From NCBI RefSeq assembly GCF_001625215.2, contig NC_030387.2:30341606-30405605 (forward strand): 64,000 nt of DNA, read 5' to 3'. The position numbers and the translations under genes were made by a program. The notes under the pieces are model-generated. The model was given only the letters and a program-made list of their open reading frames with translations. It did no database searches and had not been told where the DNA came from. This document shows positions 36,090 through 48,700 of this stretch, piece after piece; within the stretch, counting starts at the first letter, position 1, and every line of letters begins with the position of its first letter. This DNA is from Daucus carota subsp. sativus. Lineage: Eukaryota > Streptophyta > Magnoliopsida > Apiales > Apiaceae.

Positions 36090-39000
36090 TTAGAAATCGT
36101 AGCGAAGGAACCTTTCTAATCTTTTGGCAGCTGCATCGCGCCTAATTGATATCCCCCATTTCAGGGCAGCACGAAGCTTGAACCACTTAAGTCCTGGTCT
36201 TCCTGTTTTTGAAACATGGAAACCGATACTGGAAGAAACAAAGTCGATTGATTGGTTGTTTGGGCAAATAAAATTTTCATTCACTGGCCATTTCATCATT
36301 TCAGCTGAAAAAGTGTCGGTATAAGCTAGACTTGCACTTGCCAAGACTGACCCCGGAGACACACTGGGAGCTACACCATATCCGGGGGTAGATGATTCAT
36401 GGAGAAAATTGTTTGTCACAAGACTATTCTTTCTTTTTGAAGAAAACCCTTGCATTAAATCATGTTCCAGTATAACTTCTTGAAGATCACCATTGTCCAG
36501 TTCAGAAGTATATGGTGGTGAAGTTGTCATGTAACCAAAATTTAGCAGCATTGGCAGTTGATCTGCGCACCAGAAACAAGAAAAAAAAAACCCTCAGAAT
36601 ACGACAGAGTGAACAACAACATTCTATTGCATTCACATCCTAATATCATATAAACATTCAACTTCGAGCCAAAAGTAGATATGATTCAGATATCAGTAAT
36701 CAGTAATTAAATGGATCAAGACTGAAACAGCCGTGCACAACTGGAAGCTTCTTGTCTTATAAATCTCTTCATATTATTAAAGACAGATATTACATAGAAT
36801 TTCATGTAAAAGGAAATGATGATTTCTTTTCATCAAGATACACAGGATCTTACAATAGTCAAGCTGAAAATAGCAAGTAATTCTCAACAGCATGCATACC
36901 TTCATCAACAACTGAGGTGTCGACATTTTGTTGACCTGCAGAGTAACTGTTTGACGTCTCTGTTTGCAAACTGGACAATAGCATCGGGGGATCTATAAAA
37001 GACCCTTCAAGTAGTTCCAGCTCATGCAAATTTTTATAAGCCTGAAGCTTCACATGTTCCACTAAATTCTGCAATAAAATGGGAGCATTCATCAGTATCG
37101 AATCAGAGAGAATTTTGACAACACTTTGAAGACTAATGGACAGGGTTTAGACATATTGTGTTATTCCTACATATTCACTAATAAGAAAAAATGTTGATGC
37201 TAAATATGGATTTTTGCTTGATCGTGAGCCTGCTTATCAAGTTAGGAACTCAATCCCTTTCTGTAAGTGGTCTAATTATGATTAAGTAGCTTTGATTTAA
37301 ATTTATGTGGGGGTGACATGGAGAGTGATGGTCATTAGGAGGAACACACATAAGAATGTGTTAGCCAAAACTTATTTTAGGAGTACAAACCATTTGGAAT
37401 GGAGTGAGTTTATCCAGGTACTCAAAATTCTGGCCATCAAATATTGCTCCAATCGCCTTCCAGATGGAATTAAAGACGAGCAGAACTCTTCCTGCAGCTC
37501 CACGGTAAAGGTACATCTTGTCATCTAGAGTGCAACGAGTAGCATGTTCAGTGATTGTTTCCCATGTTCTGTTAGAGATCCCGCCACCAAGTACCTACAT
37601 GAATTAAAATACAGAGTTATACAGACTTGTCCTCAACTTCTCTTGTTGCTAACATTCAAATGAGTTAGATATTTTAGATTGTAGAATATATATCTTACAT
37701 TGCGTAGTGAGGTAGGATCAGTGATATACAAACGACAGAAGTCCTCAACCGTGAATATTCTAGCAGATGCCAACCGTCTATGGAAGGCGCCATCTTTTGC
37801 TATTCTCTCTAAGCGCCATACTTCATCAGCTAATGCTGGCGGATGGTGCTTCTTGTATGCTGAATTAAGAATGTTAGTTAGTTCAGATCTAGCATAGTTC
37901 TTTCACATCAGTCATATTCCTCGCTTTTCAAAAGTAAAAAAGAAAAGAAAATGACAGTAGGATAGGATGACTTACACTCTCCACGATGATCTTTTACAAT
38001 GAAGGGTTCACTTTTTGCCTCTTTAACTCTTGCTTGAGTAGAATTACTCTGCACTCTTGCTCCTAACCTAAATCTTCTACTTCTGATCCAGCTGGAATTA
38101 TCAGTAAAACAGATATTACCCAGATCAGCCACTCCATTTCGTAATGCTAATGTAAGATCCCCTGTCACCAATGGCCTTTTGCCTTCCCTTGCTTGAATAA
38201 CACTGGCATCAAACTCCTTCTTGGTCCAATCTTCTCCATTAGCAGCAGTGAAATCACCGTTAAGAACAACAATCTCAATCTTCATTGACGCCATTGGCCC
38301 AGATGTAATTATCTCGTTGGACCTAGTGTCCACCAACACTATTTTTATAGGCTCACAATCCTCAGATTCGACCTTGCTGCTAGTGAACAGAGTAGAGGGA
38401 ATCTTGCTGTAAAACTGCAGCTGCCAAGCGCATGTGCCAGATGACTCGCTCTGTTTAGCAGATGACTGGAACCTTTGAATTGCACGGTTCACCTCGTCCT
38501 GCACCTGGAAACAACATAAGAACGTTAGCACATATAGTTGCAGAAAGGCACTCGGACAGTATTAAGTTTAGCTCAATAGCATTAGTTAAGCTAACTAGCT
38601 AAGTAATTCATAATCAACTATCAATGTAATTTTTTTCTGGATACCACAAGATTCATCAGATGAAGTTTCAAATATATCATATACATGACAACATTGAAAT
38701 CAACCGTTAAAGGTGTAACTACAATATATACACAGAATCTTACTCCGTACAAACTACTAAATACAAACTAAAATACAAATCAATATTGGCTCTATGCTTG
38801 TCTGGAGATTTGTGGGTCCCGAGGGTGGATCCCGACTTGGAGCTCAGCAAGGCATTAGGTGGGGTCTATTAAGTAAGGGTGGAGCCTAGTGGAAGTGGTT
38901 GGGGCCAAGTATTGGCTCTATGCTTGTCCGGAGAGAGAGCCTTGGCGAGCCTCTAGTGAGTCCGAGGTGGATTGAGATAGAATTAAAAGAAACTTGTATA

Positions 39001-39432
39001 GGAAATCAAGCCGTGAACAGTTGCTTAATTATATTTGCACTAAAAACCCCTGCCTTTACTCTACTATTACTATCCAACAGATAGGTAGAACAAGCATTAA
39101 GAAAATGATTCAATGATCAAAACAAAAACATCAATATAAAAACTGTAAGTTAAATTTTCAACTAAATGTAAAGAGAGAGAGATCTTACAACTCTGCGGAG
39201 AAAAGGTTCTAGTCTTGGCACAAATTCCTGAAGCGAAATTCCCCTCATCACATCTCTCAGAACACTGCAGAAACATCACAAACACACATAAGCCTAAAAC
39301 CAAAACCACACCAAAACAACACAAAAAATCAAAACAGCCCACTTACGTCGCAGATGCACATCGTCGCTTCATTTCCCATCTAGCAATCTCAGAGCCATCA
39401 TCACTCCTCTCGCCAAAATGTCGCTTCACCAT
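36090..39432 (-). CDS. CBP60 family calmodulin-binding protein
   Basis: Seven exons give 565 aa: 39432-39347, 39264-39189, 38504-37976, 37859-37699, 37594-37391, 37068-36900, 36562-36090. All junctions are GT-AG and every phase closes. The exon 5 donor is the weakest (CAAATG|GTTTGT) but restores the frame into [11 protein letters not shown]. The N-terminal part ([26 protein letters not shown]) and the central DNA-binding region ([43 protein letters not shown]) are CBP60 hallmarks. The C-terminal tail ([21 protein letters not shown]) is basic and aromatic, suiting calmodulin binding as in CBP60a-f. CBP60 proteins are nuclear regulators of salicylic acid immunity. Which member this is cannot be settled here. 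Confidence 0.93.
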
Positions 39433-40150
39433 CAAATAAACCACAACACAGCCGAATCGCCAAGAACTCAACAAACCGAATTTCCAAGAACAAAACAAAC
39501 TGACAACTAAAATTAAGCTCTAGAATTTCACTCCACAAAGAATTAAAAAAAACCAGAGTATCTCAAAACTGCCAAACCCCTGGCCTTAAATAACGAAATC
39601 GCAGAAAGTGCAGAGAAGCTTCAAACTGAGAATAAAATTAACACTCAAACTCTTAAAGTCAAAAATATAAAAACATGAACCAACACCTGGCTTTATAGGA
39701 ATTTATTACAACGTTAAAAGAACATTAACATCAAGAACCACAGTGTTAACTAATACTTGCAAGAGGTACATTAATATACCAACTGAAATAACCGCGTAAT
39801 AATAGAAATCTTTATCTATTTTAATTAAAAATTAACGATACTAACTAAAAAACCGCGTAATAATAGAAAGGTACTAATAGTACATTTTCTTGAAATTGCA
39901 ACGATCAAATCAAAGCAAAGGAAACAACGCGGAAGCTGAGAAGACGAAGGGGGGTGGAAGATGCAAAACACACACAGAAACACAGAGTAGCATGTAGCAA
40001 TAAAGAACGCGTATAGTGTCGAGGAGTGAAGAGACTTGATGATAGAGACTTGTAAAAGTTTTGATGTCAACTCCAAAGTCGTCGCCACACTTGTGTGAGT
40101 AGACACGTCTGCATGCATGATATCGTAAAACATGAATTCTAGGCTCCCTC
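39433..40150 (-). other. Leader and promoter region of the CBP60 gene
   Basis: Upstream of the CBP60 ATG. An open frame of 102 aa at 39825-40133 has no recognisable features. No other gene is seen. Confidence 0.4.
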
Positions 40151-40184
40151 TCGTTTATAACCACTTTGTTCGACCACTTTTCAA

Positions 40185-40350
40185 AACTAACCAGTTTTTT
40201 TTTGAGTTTTCAAAACTAACCAGTCTAAATCAACCGAGAAACAGCGACCTGAACGAAAAAATTTTTACAGCACGGGTCGCGCTTTGAAACAGCGACCCAA
40301 ACACAAAAAAACCCATTGGGGTCGCGTTTCCAAACAGCGACCCAAGCTGG
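40185..40350. repeat. GCGACCC hairpin repeats
   Basis: AACAGCGACC(C/T) occurs three times (about 40242, 40290, 40336). Two of these pair with an upstream GGGTCGC to give hairpins GGGTCGC-loop-GCGACCC (40266-40296 and 40319-40342). Two copies of CAAAACTAACCAGT precede them (40182, 40209). It may be the terminal region of the transposon that carries the neighbouring PMD gene. Confidence 0.55.
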
Positions 40351-40649
40351 GTAAATAATCCCTGTGCACATTCTTTAAAACAGCCCTAATTATAATATAA
40401 TTTTCTTTAAAATAATATAATATTTTTATAATATTATATTATATAATGATATAATATAAAAAAATCATATAATTCTTATACATTATTTGTGATATATTTT
40501 TTTTAAAAATAAAATCATTAATCGGATAATTCTTATACATTATTTGTGATATTATATTTTATATTATTATATTATGTAATGATATGATATAATGTTATAG
40601 ATTGTAATATTTAAATATTTAAGCTCATATTGAAGTATAATTTAAAAGG

Positions 40650-40694
<45 letters not shown>

Positions 40695-41308
40695 TTAATT
40701 CAAGTTTTAGTAATTATCTAATTAATAATGTTGTAATTACATAGCTAGTAATAAAATTGTGAATTTTTGTAACCTATATGTTTCTATAAAATACCATTAG
40801 GTTTTTAGCCATTCTAACACATACACACATATTCTAGATCGACTCGTACAAACGGTTTACTTTTGTACGAGTACAGAAACGGTTTTAACTTTTAAGGGAG
40901 CGTTAGGTTCTTCTTTTTGGTTATGTATCTCTCTGGAGTACTTAGCAATTAAATATTTGATTTTCATACGAAGAAATATATTTTGAGTGTTTCATGCCTT
41001 CTTCTCTTGCGTAATTTTACTTCCAGAAAATTAGGCGTAATTAAAATATGAGATATATAAGGTCATTTTAAATATGCTATGTTTGAGTGGCATTTTAAGT
41101 GTTACGTTGATGCTTACTATGTTTATGTGGCTTTGTCATTGTTTGTCGGAATAAAACTGATGTTATGCAATAATGTTTACATACATAATGACACCTAAAC
41201 TGAAAAGCAGCAACAACTACCAAGTGTTCATACATAAGTAACAAATAAACATACATAAGCAAACAACGCAACTACAAACTGAAAATACATAAACTCAAAA
41301 GACATAAA
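40351..41308. other. AT-rich intergenic sequence with (TA)n tract
   Basis: A (TA)n tract runs from 40654 to 40686, and ATATTATATTATATAATGATAT words repeat at 40420-40590. Otherwise nothing was recognised. Confidence 0.6.
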
Positions 41309-42499
41309 CTACTTCTTCTTATGCCCGAAGATATGGCTGCCCGTGTGACATTTCCTGCCCTTCCCCTTTGCATCTCTGGGTGGCTGCTGTCTCTGCTCAG
41401 GCTGGGACGGCTCCTCGGGTTCCGACTGATCTCGTACTGCCCACGGGCTACTCTCAGCAACGTACGCACCAAAACTATGCATATGTACAGGAGTAGGAGT
41501 GGACCTCACCCCTGCCGGTGTAACTGGAAACGCAGGTGCCCCGAACACGTAGGATGGGCTACCAAATGACGGGACCGGGGCCTGTAGCGGAGGTGTGGTG
41601 TACTGATCGGTCAGGAATGACATGTCAGGACGATAAACATCTCGATCAGCAAACTGGTATGACTCCTGAAGTGGAGGAGAAACATGTGTGTGCCCACCAC
41701 TAGGAGAGGTGTCCTCGTCATCCCCTAAATTCACCGCAAAACCACCTTCACCACCTACGTAGTCATCCCCTGCAGTCTCAGTTGCCACCTTGGGCCAACG
41801 GGGCCAATCCCCCGCCCCTGAAGGAGCCCGTGCATCCCTATCTGGCGCAGTAGAGGTGCCAACATGGTGCGACCAGCTACTACTGCCCACATGAGTGTAG
41901 TAAGTGCCAGGCTCCGGCTCAACTGGTGTGACAGGACGCCGACCTCTGCGTGTCGGAGGGCCTCCGTAACCCCTGACACGAGCAATCACCCCTGTAGCAG
42001 ACTCTGTGCCCGATTGAGATCGGGAGCAGCAGGGTCAATGGCAGAGTCCACCTCTAGAAGCTGCTCCTCCTGTTACCAAACATAAACATGCAAAGAGAAG
42101 TCATGCCGAGAATACATTCTAGATGACATAACATATGCAGTAGAACAAAAGTAATTGTGGAAGACAGTAAAAGTAGTTGTTTACCAATGACTGTGTGGCG
42201 CCGTGTGTCCCCTGAAAAGCATCCGCTCTACGCCAGAACAATGGGTTAACCATGTATTTACATGTAACCTGGAGGTACCAAGGCATGTATGCGGGAGAGC
42301 AACCATTGCCCAAAATGAATGGCGGAGATGTCATAGCTCGGGCAAGAGACGTATCCTAGTAATGAATGTATGTCTCCCTGGCGCCCTGCCAGTCAATAGA
42401 CTCGTTGACGACATCGTGCAACTCATGATGATTCCTACGTGGGGAGGATGTAGGTATGTCCTGAACGAACCCAAACTGCCTCGTGACCCTGTCAGTATA

Positions 42500-42945
42500 C
42501 ACTACACCATAAAAGGCTTATAGCAACGCGAAAAAACCATTGCTCAAAGTGCTATATATGTTGCAATAGGTTCTATAGCAACAAAAGTGCCAAATTTTGG
42601 CGTTGCATCTGACCGCGTTGCAATTGGTGGATTTAGCAACAAATATATCCCCATACAGCAATGAAATTATTTTATTGCAATAAATCGATATAGCAACAAA
42701 TATTTGTCTACAGCAACGCATTCCTTGTATTGCATTAGCTTAATTTTGTTTCATTTGTATAACTTTAAGGCAACAAATATTAGATCAATTGCAATGAATT
42801 TTAACCAAGATATAGCAATGATTTCGCCCATATTGCAATATTTTTATACATTTTTTTTGCAACAGATTTCGATGCAATAGCAACAAATTTAATAAAAAAA
42901 TTCGAAAAGATCATTGCTACAAATACAATTATAGCCAGACATTAT
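42500..42945. repeat. CACTA left end and subterminal repeat region
   Basis: Terminal inverted repeat 42500-42528. It is followed by about a dozen ATAGCAACA and TTGCAAT words in both orientations, the presumed transposase binding sites. Confidence 0.75.
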
Positions 42946-42946
42946 A

Positions 42947-43497
42947 TGTTAGATATAATTGATGATTACTAATGTTCTTAACGTTTGTTTTAGAACAGGA
43001 ATCATCAGAGTTTAATCTGGAAGCTGATCAGAGTTTAGTAAAGTCTGACAGAGTTTGATAAAGTCTGACCAGAGTTTACATAGTCAAGATTCATCAGAGT
43101 TTACACGTGGAAAGAGCTCAGAAGCGGATATACTTCAAGGAAGGATAGAAGCGGAGGAGTGATTTGCTGACTATGGAAACTAAACAGAAAACTGGAGCAA
43201 TCTTTGATTGATAGAATTTATAGCAGATTTATAGGATATCAAATCAGAGATTGATTTTGTAACTGTGTCTATATAAACACAGATTAGGGTTACTCTAGAC
43301 GAGTTGAGTTATCGAGTACATTGTTAAGAACCCTAGCAGCTCTTAGTGATACATTATAAATCACTGAGAGAGTTTTTGTAACCATTAAAGCTTTGTGAAT
43401 ATAAGAGTTTATTACTTTCAATCTCTTATATTGTCTTACTGTGTTACAGATTGTGATCACTATATCAGATTATATAGTGAATTTATAGGACCTAACA
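42947..43497 (+). repeat. 5' LTR of the Copia element
   Basis: It begins TGTTAGATA and ends CCTAACA. U3 has five CAGAGTTT motifs (43006, 43029, 43049, 43070, 43095) spaced 20-25 bp. A TATA box (TATATAAA) lies at 43270-43277. Confidence 0.95.
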
Positions 43498-43499
43498 AG

Positions 43500-43512
43500 T
43501 GGTATCAGAGCC
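43500..43512 (+). other. Primer binding site (initiator tRNA-Met)
   Basis: TGGTATCAGAGCC starts two bases after the LTR end and is the standard Copia primer site. Confidence 0.95.
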
Positions 43513-43553
43513 AGCTCTGTTAAGATTACTACAGTGAGATCTTAAACACAATC

Positions 43554-45785
43554 ATGTCTGAAAAATCACAAGCTTCATCCTTTAGAGTTCCAATCCTTAA
43601 GGCATCTGAATATCCAGTCTGGAAAGAAAGAATGATAATATTCTTAGACTCTGTTGATCCAGAATACCTTGACAGGATCTTTGATGGACCACATATGCCC
43701 ACCAAGCTCTCTGTTGGGCTTGCTGATGAACCTCAGAAGATGGTTCCAAAAGAAAAGAAAGATTATACCCCTGAGGACATCCTGTCAATTAGTAAAGACT
43801 CAAAGGTGAAACACCTTTTGCACAGTGCTCTTGATAATGCAATGTCTAATAGGGTAATTGGGTGCAAAACTGCTAAACAAATCTGGGATGCTCTGGAAAC
43901 CAGATGTCAAGGAACTCAGGCCATTAAGAAAAACAGAAAAACAATCCTTACACAGGAGTATGAGCACTTTGACTCAAAATCTGGTGAGTCCTTGACAGAT
44001 CTGTATGACAGATTTGTCAAACTGTTGAATGACTTATCTCTGGTAAACAAGGAATATGATCTTGAAGACTCAAATCTCAAATTCCTTCTGGCTCTTCCTG
44101 AAAAATGGGATTTGAAAGTCACCACAATAAGAGACAATCTTGATCTTGGAGAAATGTCTCTTGATGATGTTTATGGAAGACTGAAAACTCATGAACTTGA
44201 AATGGAGCAAAGGAGCAAACGTCATGGAGGAAAATCAAAGTCTGTTGCTCTGATAGTTCAAGAGGAAGCTGCTAAGAGCAAAGGAAAAGCTCATGTCACA
44301 AAGTCTGACATTGAGTCATCAAACTCTGATGACTCAAACTCTGATGTTCCCTCAGACTCTGAAGAAAGTGATGATGAGATGATGCAGTTAGCAGCATTGA
44401 TGGTGAAAAGCTTCAAGAAGTTGGCCTACAAAAAGTTCAACAAAGGCAAAAGTTTTTCAAGGAAAGACAGAAACTCTGACAGAGTCTATGACAAGAAGAA
44501 CTTTAAGAAGAATGAGGGCAAAGAAGGAAAAGCTGGAAAAGCTGACAAGTATACCTGTTTCAACTGTGGTGAAAAGGGACACTTTGCATCTGAATGCAAG
44601 AAAGCCAAGAAGGAAAAAGAAAAAGCCTTTATCACCAAGAAAGGAAACTGGACAGATACATCTGATTCAGAAGAAGAAGTCAATTATGCTCTGATGGCAA
44701 ACACTGACAACAACTCTGAATCTCCTGCTAAGGTACCTCACTCTACTCTTGCCTTTGATACTGAAGATATAACTGAGTTAAGATTGTTTCTTAAAACTTT
44801 GCATATCAGCTTTAGAGATCAGACTTTAGAAAATGAAAGATTAAAATCTGAAACTCTGAGTGTAAAGAAGAGGAATGATTTTCTAGAAAAAGAATTAGTT
44901 CAGATGTTGGAAGTTCAGAAAGAAAGAGATGATGCTGTCATTGTCAAAGATGAATTATTAAAGAGGTATGCATCTCTTCAATCAGAACTTGCTAAGGAAA
45001 GGGAGATCATAAAGACATGGACTAATTCAGGCAAAACTACTCAAGATATCTTAGGTAGTGGAAACTGGAAGAAAGGACTAGGTTACACTGATAACTCTGA
45101 AGCTGAGTCATCAAAAACAGAGTTTGTTAAAACTCAAAAACCTAAGGTTAAACCTGTCAAATTTGTTGTTGAATCCTCTAAGTCTAAACAGAGTAGACCA
45201 AAATCAGAGATTAACAAAAATTTAAAATCTGATAAGCCCAAACAGGTTAACATAGGACTGATGACCCAGAAACAGCTTAAACACAAGCTTAAAGAAGTAA
45301 AGTCTGATGACAAAAACAAGGAGCCTAGGAAAAACAGAAATGGCAAGATTGGAATAGACAAGAGTAATAACTACATGCCTGTTCCAAATGCACCTAGGAA
45401 GACATGCCATAACTGTGGTAATACTAATCATCTTGCTAATTTTTGCAGGAAGAACAAGGACATTAACTCTTTACCTACAAAGTCTGGAGTTAGAAAAAGT
45501 AGTTTTAGATATAAACCACAAGATCCATGTTTTCATTGTGGTAGTTTATGGCATTCTATTTATACTTGCAAAGAATATCATAGTTTGTATTATGATTATT
45601 ATCAATTGAAACCTTCTTTGAAGAAGTTTAATAAAAGCTCTGCAAGTACAAAATCTGTTTCTAGTACAAACTCTGTTGCAAAGTCTGTTAGCTCAAACTC
45701 TGATAATAATACCGCTGCAAAAGCTAACAAACTTAATAAGGCCAAGGGATCCAAGCAAGTCTGGGTCCTTAAAACTAACAATTAG
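43554..45785 (+). CDS. gag: Copia Gag polyprotein with three CCHC zinc knuckles
   Basis: 743 aa, intact, starting MSEKSQASSFRVPILKASEY shortly after the primer site. The N-terminal 230 residues form the Copia Gag fold (YPVWKERMIIFLD, KQIWDALETRC, LTDLYDRFVKLLNDL). It packages the RNA into virus-like particles. Zinc knuckles start at C335 (CFNCGEKGHFASEC), C618 (CHNCGNTNHLANFC) and C659 (CFHCGSLWHSIYTC). The middle (about 400-500) is charged and likely coiled coil. The Lys-rich linker is full of Asn-Ser-Asp steps. It ends at TAG (45783-45785). Pol resumes in the same frame after a further TGA at 45795-45797. Confidence 0.95.
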   Translation: MSEKSQASSFRVPILKASEYPVWKERMIIFLDSVDPEYLDRIFDGPHMPTKLSVGLADEPQKMVPKEKKDYTPEDILSISKDSKVKHLLHSALDNAMSNRVIGCKTAKQIWDALETRCQGTQAIKKNRKTILTQEYEHFDSKSGESLTDLYDRFVKLLNDLSLVNKEYDLEDSNLKFLLALPEKWDLKVTTIRDNLDLGEMSLDDVYGRLKTHELEMEQRSKRHGGKSKSVALIVQEEAAKSKGKAHVTKSDIESSNSDDSNSDVPSDSEESDDEMMQLAALMVKSFKKLAYKKFNKGKSFSRKDRNSDRVYDKKNFKKNEGKEGKAGKADKYTCFNCGEKGHFASECKKAKKEKEKAFITKKGNWTDTSDSEEEVNYALMANTDNNSESPAKVPHSTLAFDTEDITELRLFLKTLHISFRDQTLENERLKSETLSVKKRNDFLEKELVQMLEVQKERDDAVIVKDELLKRYASLQSELAKEREIIKTWTNSGKTTQDILGSGNWKKGLGYTDNSEAESSKTEFVKTQKPKVKPVKFVVESSKSKQSRPKSEINKNLKSDKPKQVNIGLMTQKQLKHKLKEVKSDDKNKEPRKNRNGKIGIDKSNNYMPVPNAPRKTCHNCGNTNHLANFCRKNKDINSLPTKSGVRKSSFRYKPQDPCFHCGSLWHSIYTCKEYHSLYYDYYQLKPSLKKFNKSSASTKSVSSTNSVAKSVSSNSDNNTAAKANKLNKAKGSKQVWVLKTNN

Positions 45786-45797
45786 TGGTCTTTGTGA

Positions 45798-48700
45798 TTG
45801 CAGGGCAACAGGAAGAATATTCTAGTCTTGGACAGTGGATGTTCAGGACACATGACTGGAAATAAGGCCCTGCTGTCAGAGTTTGTGGAGAAGGCTGGCC
45901 CAAGTGTTTCTTATGGAGATGGCAACATAGGAAGGACTCTGGGATATGGCAACATCAATCTTGGAAATGTCATCATATCAAATGTAGCTCTTGTTCAAGG
46001 GCTGAAACACAATTTACTCTCTGTCAGTCAGATCTGTGACAGAGGATATCATGTTGATTTCTATGAAGAACACAGTGAGATAGTAAGCAAGTCAACAGGC
46101 AAAGTGGCAGTGACTGCTCACAGACATGGGAATATTTATGAAATCCACTTGCCTACAAACTCTGAAGGAAAAGCAATTTGCTTGTCTACAAGGATCTCTG
46201 CAGAAGAAAGTTGGAAGTGGCACAAGAAGCTCTCACACCTAAATTTCAACTCCATAAATGAGCTTATAAAGAAAAAGCTTGTGAGAGGACTCCCTGAATC
46301 ACTACTTACATCTGATGGATTATGTGATTCATGTCAAAAAGCCAAGCAGAGAAAGACATCTTTCAAGAGTAAGACTGAATTCTCAATAAACAAACCATAT
46401 CATCTTCTACATGTTGATCTATTTGGACCAGTTAATGTACCATCCATTGCAAGGAAGAAATATGCTCTTGTTATTGTTGATGAGTATACCAGATACACTT
46501 GGGTATATTTTCTTCACTCTAAAGATGAAACAGCCTTGCATCTGATGGATCACGTGACACAACTGGACCATGGATCTGAAGACAAAGTGAAGATCATTAG
46601 AAGTGATAATGGAACTGAGTTCAGAAATTCAACAATGGAAGAGTTCTGCAAAGAAAGAGGTGTAGTGCAACAATTCTCTGCACCTGGTACACCACAGCAA
46701 AATGGTGTAGTTGAAAGGAAAAACAGGACCCTTATAGAAGCTGCCAGAACTATGCTTGATGAGGCTAAATTGCCTACTTATTTCTGGGCAGAAGCTGTTC
46801 AAACAGCTTGTTTCACTCAAAATGCAACCTTGATTAATAAGCATGGCAAGACCCCATATGAGATGGTGAAGAAAAAGAAGCCAAATCTGAAGTATTTTCA
46901 TATATTTGGGTGCAAATGCTTTGTCTTGAAGACTCATCCAGAACAGCTTACCAAGTTTGATTTAAAAGCTGATGAAGGCATCTTTGTAGGTTATCCTCTG
47001 ATAACAAAGGCCTTCAGAGTCTACAATCTAAGAACCAAGGTGATCATGGAATCCATACATGTGTCATTTGATGACAAGAAAATCATGGGCTTAACAGATA
47101 TGGATGATCATGAAAAACTGCATTTTGAAAATGAAGAAATATTCTCTGATTCGATAAACTCTGATGAACAGTCAAACTCTGACTGTGAACAAGATACAGC
47201 AAACTCTGATGAAAATTTACAAGTTCATGATGATGAAGCACTTGCTGAGGGGGAGCATCAGAATGTTTCAGACTCTACCCAAGACTTATCAGAGAATGCT
47301 GACTCAAACTCATCAGAGAATACTGATTCAAACTCTGATAGCACAAACTTAGGGGGAGCTACAGAGAATAATCAACAGAATCATGAGAGCATGGATCAAG
47401 GGGGAGGATCCAATGATGAAAATGGTCAACTTCCACATGCTAGGAAGTGGACAAAATCTCACACACCTGACTTAATAATTGGCAATCCAGAAGCAGGTGT
47501 GCAGACAAGGACAGCTACAGCAAATGAGTGTTTACATCATTGCTTTCTGTCACAAACAGAACCTAAAAAGGTGGAGGAAGCTCTTCAAGATGCTGACTGG
47601 ATACAAGCAATGCAAGAAGAGCTGAATGAGTTTGAGAGAAACAAAGTATGGACCCTAGTACCAAGACCTAAAGACAGATCTATAGTTGGTACAAAATGGG
47701 TATTCAGAAACAAAACTGACAGTGAGGGTGTCATTACAAGAAATAAAGCAAGGCTTGTGGCAAAAGGGTATTCACAACAGGAAGGTATTGATTATGATGA
47801 GACATTTGCTCCAGTTGCAAGATTGGAGGCAATCAGAATCTTTCTGGCCTATGCTGCTCACAAGAAATTCAAGGTATTTCAGATGGATGTCAAAAGTGCT
47901 TTTCTAAATGGGAAACTGGATGAAGAGGTATATGTTGAACAACCTCCAGGCTTTGTGGATCCAAAGCATCCAGACTATGTCTATAGATTGGACAAGGCAC
48001 TTTATGGACTAAAGCAGGCTCCAAGGGCATGGTATGAAACTCTGGCTCAATTTCTTCTTGAGAATGGATTTACTAGAGGTACCATAGATAAAACCTTGTT
48101 TTATTTGAATCATGGTAATGATCTGCTTTTAGTTCAAATCTATGTTGATGACATTATTTTTGGCTCCACTAATGCTAAACTCTGTCAAAGATTTGCCAAG
48201 CTCATGCAGTCTAGGTACCAAATGAGCATGATGGGGGAACTCAGTTATTTTCTGGGTTTACAAGTTAAACAGACTGAAGATGGGATTTTTATAAATCAAG
48301 CCAAGTATACCAGAAATCTTTTGAAGAAATTTGGTATGCAAGACAGTTCAGCTGCAACTACTCATATGGCAACAGCAACCAAACTAGACAAAGACACAGG
48401 TGCATCAGTGGATATCACAAACTATAGAGGAATGATTGGATCTTTGCTTTATCTAACTGCAAGTAGACCAGACATCATGTATGCCACATGTCTATGTGCA
48501 AGATTTCAGGCAGATCCAAGAGAGCCTCATCTGATTGCAGTAAAGAGGATATTCAGATATCTCAAGGGAACCACATCATTGGGATTATGGTATCCTAGAG
48601 AATCAGATTTTAGTCTAATTGGATACTCTGATGCAGATTTTGCAGGTTGCAAAATTGACAGAAAAAGCACAAGTGGGAGTTGTCAATTTCTAGGTGGAAG

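Noticed and set aside
39825..40164. Two overlapping minus-strand frames of about 100 aa upstream of CBP60
   Set aside because: No motif, no splice context, and they lie in the presumed CBP60 promoter.
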